Assembly (NCBI RefSeq): GCF_030825805.1
Contig: NZ_JAPJPF010000031.1
Span: 1-22,916 of the forward strand
Direction: 5' to 3'
From: Streptococcus sp.
GTDB taxonomy: Bacteria; Bacillota; Bacilli; Lactobacillales; Streptococcaceae
DNA: 22,916 nt
Position numbers and translations under genes: made by a program. Positions 19,249-22,916 of this stretch are shown in pieces. The notes beneath the pieces were generated by a model. The model saw only the letters and a list, made by a program, of their open reading frames with translations. It ran no database searches and was not told the DNA's origin. Each line of letters begins with the position of its first letter. Position 1 is the first letter of the stretch.

Positions 19249-19881
19249 TTATAACTGGATAGGAACTTCCACTTCCTTTAGCCCCTGATCACTAATCTCA
19301 ACTTTTCCATGGTAAAAATCAATCAGGTCTGCAATCACATCTTCTTTTTGCTCTTTATCTACATAAATCAGACTAAAGACAGCATCGGTGAAGTCTGTCT
19401 GAAATTCTGCTAATTGGTGAGCGGATAGAAAGTTCACAAACTCTTGGTATTGGGGATAAGTCAAGGTAATCCCTAACCCAACTTGCTCCTTGATTTCAAC
19501 GAGACCGATTTCTTTCACAGCCTGAGCGACGCTACCGGCATAAGCACGGATCAGACCGCCTGCGCCTAGCTTGATCCCACCAAAATAACGAGTGACAACG
19601 CAGCAGACATTGGTCAACTCATGATTTTCTAGCACACCTAGCATGGGAACGCCGGCAGTACCACTCGGTTCTCCGTCGTCGCTGGTCCGTTTGATCTCAA
19701 ACTGTTGGCCTATGACAAATGCGGAGCAATTGTGAGTTGCCTTGTAATGTTCTTTCTTGACAGCAGCTATAAAGTCGCGAGCTTCCTCTTCAGTATAGAC
19801 CCGTTTAACATGGCAAAGAAAGCGAGATTTTTTAATTTCTTCTTGGACGAGGCCGTCCTCTTTAAATGTCTTGTATTCCAT
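19249..19881 (-). CDS. YigZ/IMPACT family protein
   Basis: A 210-aa cytoplasmic protein of the UPF0029 (IMPACT N-terminal) family, with a C-terminal DUF1949-like ferredoxin fold. The conserved signature RTSDDGEPSGTAGVPML (65-81) is followed by TRYFGGIKLGAGGLIRAY (97-114). Eukaryotic IMPACT affects GCN2 signalling. The bacterial role is not established, so no specific function is claimed. No ribosome site is seen before the ATG, and the only -10-like hexamer (TAAAAT, 19893-19888) would start the transcript at or next to the start codon. It is divergent from comFA across 55 bp, an arrangement that I recall also from pneumococcus. Confidence 0.9.
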   Translation of the reverse strand: MEYKTFKEDGLVQEEIKKSRFLCHVKRVYTEEEARDFIAAVKKEHYKATHNCSAFVIGQQFEIKRTSDDGEPSGTAGVPMLGVLENHELTNVCCVVTRYFGGIKLGAGGLIRAYAGSVAQAVKEIGLVEIKEQVGLGITLTYPQYQEFVNFLSAHQLAEFQTDFTDAVFSLIYVDKEQKEDVIADLIDFYHGKVEISDQGLKEVEVPIQL

Positions 19882-19921
19882 ACACTTATTTTACAAAAAA
19901 ACTCTTAAAACTGCGAGCTTT

Positions 19922-19929
19922 TACGAATA
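19922..19929 (+). promoter_or_regulatory. ComX (SigX) box of comFA
   Basis: TACGAATA is a perfect match to the streptococcal combox/cin-box used by the alternative sigma factor ComX for late competence genes. It lies behind a T-containing stretch and only 7 bp before the comFA ATG. Position and neighbour together make this secure. Confidence 0.92.
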
Positions 19930-19936
19930 TATAAGT

Positions 19937-21235
19937 ATGAAAGTTGAAGATTGTTATGGAAGGTTGTTTACCCAAGATCAACTAGAGGTGGAGCTACTTG
20001 GACAAGCCCAGCGACTGCCAACTATGGTAGAGGAAAAGACGGGTTTGCTTTGTAATCGTTGCGGAAGCCAGATTGATAAGACTAGATGGAAACTGCAGAT
20101 AGGAAGCTACTATTGTAGAGCTTGCATTCAATTAGGAAGAGTTAGGAGCGACCAAACACTCTATCACTTTCCCCAAGAAGCTTTTCCCCAAGAAGAAGTC
20201 TTAAGATGGCAGGGGAGTCTGACACCATTTCAAAGTCGGGTTTCTCAAGAGTTGGTTCAATCCTTAACAGATAGCAAGCCGATGATGGTACACGCAGTAA
20301 CAGGAGCGGGTAAAACGGAAATGATGTACCAAGTGGTGGCAGAAGTGATAAAAAAGGGGAGATGTGTTTGTATTGCTACACCAAGGATTGACGTGTGTAT
20401 TGAATTGTATAAGCGAATGACAAAGGACTTTTCCTGCCCCATCTCCTTGTTGCACGGTGATTCAGAACCTTATTTCCGAACGCCTCTTATCATATCCACC
20501 ACTCATCAACTACTAAAGTTCTATCAAGCTTTTGACCTCCTCATCATCGATGAAGTCGATGCCTTTCCTTTTGTTGATAACCCTGTTCTCTACCATGCCG
20601 TTTCAAATGCCGTAACCAAGAAAGGGAAACTTATCTATTTGACAGCTACCTCTACAAAAGAGTTAGATAAAAAGGTCAAAAAAAAGGAAATAACCCGCGT
20701 TAGCCTACCCAGGCGCTTTCACGGAAATCCTCTAGTAATTCCTAAAAAAGTATGGCTAAAAGATCTACGAAAGAAAGTAGAAAAGAGGCAAGTACCAGGG
20801 AAGTTACTCAGACTAATAAAGAAACAACGAAAAACAAGCTTTCCACTGATCCTATTTGTATCAGAGATTGAATTAGGAGAAAAGATCCTTAAACTCTTAA
20901 GAGAGAACTTCAAGGATGAAATCATCGAACTGGTGACCTCTAAAACAGAAAATAGATTGGAACTGGTAGAAAAATTTCGCAACCAAGAAATTACCATCCT
21001 TGTTTCAACGACAATCCTGGAAAGGGGAGTCACCTTCCCTAAAGTAGATGTGTTTGTGATTGAGGCCAATCATCGGCTGTTCACTAAGAGCGCACTGGTT
21101 CAAATATCTGGTCGTGTGGGAAGAAGTATGGAAAGACCTACAGGGGAATTGCTTTTCCTAGCAGAAGGAAGCAGCCAAGAAATGACACAAGCCATTAAAG
21201 AAATAAAAGAAATGAATCGGGAGGCAGGATTTTGA
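19937..21235 (+). CDS. comFA: ComFA, competence DNA-uptake ATPase/helicase
   Basis: A 432-aa DEAD-type ATPase that helps pull single-stranded DNA into the cell during transformation. A four-cysteine zinc site (Cys39, Cys42, Cys60, Cys63) precedes the motor. The motor shows HAVTGAGKTE (119-128, Walker A), IIDEVDAF (203-210, Walker B), TATST (236-240), STTILERGVTFP and QISGRVGRS (389-397). ATG 19937 begins MKVEDCYGRLF as in relatives. An upstream in-frame extension from 19871 would run through the ComX box and overlap yigZ. There is no ribosome site and almost no leader. It is co-transcribed with comFC, overlapping by four bases. Confidence 0.97.
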   Translation: MKVEDCYGRLFTQDQLEVELLGQAQRLPTMVEEKTGLLCNRCGSQIDKTRWKLQIGSYYCRACIQLGRVRSDQTLYHFPQEAFPQEEVLRWQGSLTPFQSRVSQELVQSLTDSKPMMVHAVTGAGKTEMMYQVVAEVIKKGRCVCIATPRIDVCIELYKRMTKDFSCPISLLHGDSEPYFRTPLIISTTHQLLKFYQAFDLLIIDEVDAFPFVDNPVLYHAVSNAVTKKGKLIYLTATSTKELDKKVKKKEITRVSLPRRFHGNPLVIPKKVWLKDLRKKVEKRQVPGKLLRLIKKQRKTSFPLILFVSEIELGEKILKLLRENFKDEIIELVTSKTENRLELVEKFRNQEITILVSTTILERGVTFPKVDVFVIEANHRLFTKSALVQISGRVGRSMERPTGELLFLAEGSSQEMTQAIKEIKEMNREAGF

Positions 21236-21903
21236 GTAACTGTTTGTTATGTGATGAAGAGTTATCCAATCAAGAATCCTTAAGGAATCTAATCTTAATG
21301 ACAAAAAAGAATCTCACAATATGTGACAACTGTAAAAACAAGTTCGAAGCAGTTAGTGAAGCTAGTTGCAAGACTTGTTGTAAAAAAAGTTCTGAGACAT
21401 CTTGTGAAGATTGCCAAGAGTGGGAGCGAAAAGGGAAAAGTGTCAACCATAAAGCACTTTACTACTATAACGAGGAAATGAAGGAATATTTTCAGAAATA
21501 CAAATTCCAGGGGGACCAACTGTTAGCTGGTCTCTTTGCTGAGGAAGTAAAGCTAGCGCTCAAAAAGTATAAAGGGTATACCATTGTTCCAATTCCTTTA
21601 AGCGATGAGAGAAATGAGAAGAGAGGATTTAATCAGGTAACAGCCATCTTAGAAGCTGCAAGAATCCCTTATCAAGACGTATTGAAAAAAAAGAATACAA
21701 AAGCCCAATCACAGAAAAATAAAAAGGAAAGATTAAAAACAGAACAAGCCTTTGAACGAAAAGAGTTTAAAAACAAAAGCTGGCCGGAGAAAATACTGAT
21801 AATGGATGATATCTACACAACAGGGGCAACAATAGAGAGAGCTAAAGAAATGTTAAATGTAAATGGGGTGAAAGAAATAAGATCTTTTTCATTAGCAAGA
21901 TAG
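21232..21903 (+). CDS. comFC: ComFC, phosphoribosyltransferase-like competence protein
   Basis: A 223-aa cytoplasmic partner of ComFA needed for efficient transformation. The N-terminal zinc ribbon is seen as CLLC (Cys4, Cys7) and CDNC (Cys31, Cys34), with further cysteines at 46-61. The C-terminal PRTase fold has the PRPP motif ILIMDDIYTTGAT (189-201) and the IPLSDERNEKRGFNQ segment. The start is TTG 21232, inside the comFA stop (TTGA). It is supported by GGGAGG 7 nt upstream and by the need to keep CLLC; the next in-frame ATG (21298) would remove it. The gene is AT-rich. No terminator follows before the hpf promoter. Confidence 0.94.
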   Translation: MSNCLLCDEELSNQESLRNLILMTKKNLTICDNCKNKFEAVSEASCKTCCKKSSETSCEDCQEWERKGKSVNHKALYYYNEEMKEYFQKYKFQGDQLLAGLFAEEVKLALKKYKGYTIVPIPLSDERNEKRGFNQVTAILEAARIPYQDVLKKKNTKAQSQKNKKERLKTEQAFERKEFKNKSWPEKILIMDDIYTTGATIERAKEMLNVNGVKEIRSFSLAR

Positions 21904-21920
21904 AATAATCAAAAATATAT

Positions 21921-21949
21921 TTGCAAAAATAAAATGAAAGCGTTATAAT
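21921..21949 (+). promoter_or_regulatory. hpf promoter
   Basis: TTGCAA (21921-21926), exactly 17 bp, then TATAAT (21944-21949). This is a near-consensus housekeeping promoter with a start about 35 nt before the ATG. Confidence 0.85.
21935..21948. promoter_or_regulatory. Probable CcpA binding site (cre) on the hpf promoter
   Basis: TGAAAGCGTTATAA fits the cre consensus TGWAANCGNTNWCA at 13 of 14 positions (the C is A). It overlaps the -10, so binding would repress hpf when good sugars are present. A second, poorer half-site (AAACGTTT region, about 21966-21973) lies downstream. Confidence 0.65.
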
Positions 21950-21990
21950 ATAGATATAAAAAGAAAAACGTTTAGAAAGTAGGTACTTAT

Positions 21991-22536
21991 ATGATTAAAT
22001 ATAGTATCCGTGGTGAAAACCTAGAAGTAACAGAAGCCATTCACGACTATGTCGTTTCTAAACTCGAAAAAATTGAAAAATATTTTCAAGCAGAGCAAGA
22101 ATTGGATGCACGTGTAAACCTAAAAGTTTATCGTGAAAAAACTGCAAAAGTTGAAGTCACGATTCCACTTGGTTCTATTACGCTTCGTGCAGAAGATGTT
22201 TCTCAAGATATGTATGGATCTATTGACTTGGTAGTTGATAAGATTGAACGTCAAATTCGTAAGAATAAAACAAAGATTGAAAAGAAAAATCGTAGTAAAT
22301 CTGCAACTAGCAAAATCTTTACAGACGTTTTAGTAGAAGAAAGTGTTGCATTGGAAAAAGTCGTTCGTACAAAAACGATTGACATTGAACCAATGGAATT
22401 AGATGAAGCGATTCTTCAAATGGAACTATTGGGACATGACTTCTTCATCTATAAGGATGTGGAAGACAATACAACTAACGTTATTTACCGTCGTGAAGAT
22501 GGAGATATTGGACTTCTCGAAGTTAAAGAAAAATAA
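21991..22536 (+). CDS. hpf: Long-form ribosome hibernation-promoting factor
   Basis: A 181-aa protein that silences ribosomes, in its long form by pairing 70S particles into 100S dimers. The N-terminal S30AE domain (about 1-100) begins MIKYSIRGENLEVTEAIHDYV, and a basic linker (KKNRSKSATSK) follows. The C-terminal dimerisation domain (about 125-181) contains EPMELDEAILQMELLGHDFFIYKD and NVIYRREDGDIGLLE. The length is that of the long form, not of short HPF or YfiA. GTAGG lies shortly upstream of ATG. It has its own promoter with a cre site, a terminator after it, and an rRNA operon next. Confidence 0.97.
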   Translation: MIKYSIRGENLEVTEAIHDYVVSKLEKIEKYFQAEQELDARVNLKVYREKTAKVEVTIPLGSITLRAEDVSQDMYGSIDLVVDKIERQIRKNKTKIEKKNRSKSATSKIFTDVLVEESVALEKVVRTKTIDIEPMELDEAILQMELLGHDFFIYKDVEDNTTNVIYRREDGDIGLLEVKEK

Positions 22537-22549
22537 ATGAATTCAGTCA

Positions 22550-22585
22550 GAAAGCTCCTGTAGAATATACAGGAGCTTTCCTTTT
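22550..22585 (+). terminator. Rho-independent terminator of hpf
   Basis: A 13-bp perfect stem (22550-22562 with 22568-22580, core AAGCTCCTGTA/TACAGGAGCTT), loop GAATA, then CCTTTT. It insulates the rrn promoter from comF-hpf transcription. Confidence 0.9.
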
Positions 22586-22604
22586 ATATAGGGAATAAAT
22601 AGTC

Positions 22605-22680
22605 GCAAATCAAAAAAACAACAAAAAAAATAAAAAAATAGAAAAAAGATATTGACAAGGCGAAGTGGTCGTGATATACT
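22605..22680 (+). promoter_or_regulatory. rRNA operon promoter with A-rich upstream element
   Basis: Consensus TTGACA (22652-22657), 17 bp, then TATACT (22675-22680) preceded by TGA. About 45 bp of almost pure A/T with A-tracts (22605-22650) lies upstream, as in UP elements of strong rRNA promoters. Transcription should start near 22687. Confidence 0.88.
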
Positions 22681-22687
22681 AATATAG

Positions 22688-22722
22688 TTGTCGCGCGAGA
22701 GCGACAAAGACCTTTGAAAACT
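22688..22722 (+). promoter_or_regulatory. rrn leader boxB-boxA-like antitermination signal
   Basis: The hairpin TTGTCGC/GCGACAA (22688-22694 with 22701-22707, loop GCGAGA) is followed by CCTTTGAAAACT (22711-22722). This resembles the Gram-positive boxA core CTTTGAAAACT bound by NusB/NusE. It starts almost at the predicted 5' end of the transcript. Confidence 0.65.
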
Positions 22723-22748
22723 GAACAAGACGAACCAATGTGCAGGGC

Positions 22749-22808
22749 ACTATAACTAAGGTTATAGTACTGAACAATGAAAAAAACAATAAATCTGTCA
22801 GTGACAGA
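22749..22808 (+). other. rrn leader hairpins before 16S
   Basis: Two perfect small stems stand in the leader: ACTATAAC/GTTATAGT (22749-22756 with 22761-22768) and TCTGTC/GACAGA (22794-22799 with 22803-22808). They are probably parts of the folded precursor used in 16S maturation. The 3' partner strand lies beyond the window. Confidence 0.45.
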
Positions 22809-22831
22809 ATGAGTTTAAGACAAACAATTAT

Positions 22832-22916
<85 letters not shown>

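Noticed and set aside
19871..19936. In-frame extension of comFA by 22 residues
   Set aside because: It would overlap the start of the divergent yigZ gene and translate through the ComX promoter box.
21960..21980. Second cre site downstream of the hpf start
   Set aside because: It matches the consensus at only about 11 of 14 positions, lacking the leading TG, so it is noted but not called.

Overview
The window is chromosomal core DNA of a Streptococcus of the viridans type. The 16S rRNA start at the right end, the MapZ, StkP/PhpP, LiaFSR and ComFA/ComFC proteins, and a ComX (SigX) promoter box all point there. The pneumococcus-like but not pneumococcal proteins and a three-PASTA StkP suggest a Sanguinis/Parasanguinis or Mitis-group species. 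That placement is inference from remembered family features, not from a search. I see no phage, IS, CRISPR or other defence genes.

Layout. 1-89: the 3' end of rnpB (RNase P RNA) and its terminator. 106-2714: an RNA methyltransferase (RlmL/YpsC type) translationally coupled to mapZ, the FtsZ-ring positioning protein. 2758-3240 (minus): luxS, sharing a bidirectional terminator with mapZ. 3510-5117: rny (RNase Y). 5329-13631: a long same-strand operon gmk-rpoZ-priA-fmt-rsmB-phpP-stkP, from a good promoter to a strong terminator. It joins housekeeping genes to the Ser/Thr phosphatase/kinase pair that controls division and the cell wall. 13765-16086: liaF-liaS-liaR, the cell-envelope stress system. 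16131-17902: a HAD phosphatase-cyclophilin fusion coupled to an S1-domain RNA-binding protein (CvfD/YugI type). 18228-19881 (minus): cysK and the yigZ/IMPACT gene. 19937-21903: the competence operon comFA-comFC behind a ComX box. 21991-22536: long-form hpf with a probable CcpA site on its promoter. 22550-22916: a terminator, an rrn promoter, a leader with boxB/boxA-like antitermination signals, and the first ~85 nt of 16S rRNA.

How the genes relate. Three regulatory themes meet here. StkP/PhpP, its known substrate MapZ and LiaFSR link wall sensing to division. LuxS, ComFA/FC and RNase Y belong to communication, DNA uptake and RNA turnover. HPF next to an rRNA operon concerns ribosome supply and hibernation.

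The least explained DNA is 17954-18199, between cvfD and cysK. It is a compact multi-helix element ending in a terminator-like hairpin, bracketed by two identical 28-bp terminators. I see no ORF in it and read it as either a structured small RNA or an interspersed repeat inserted in a terminator. Smaller points worth checking are the apparently leaderless comFA and yigZ, the cre site at hpf, an inverted repeat at the cysK start, and a 22-bp-spaced direct repeat upstream of liaF.
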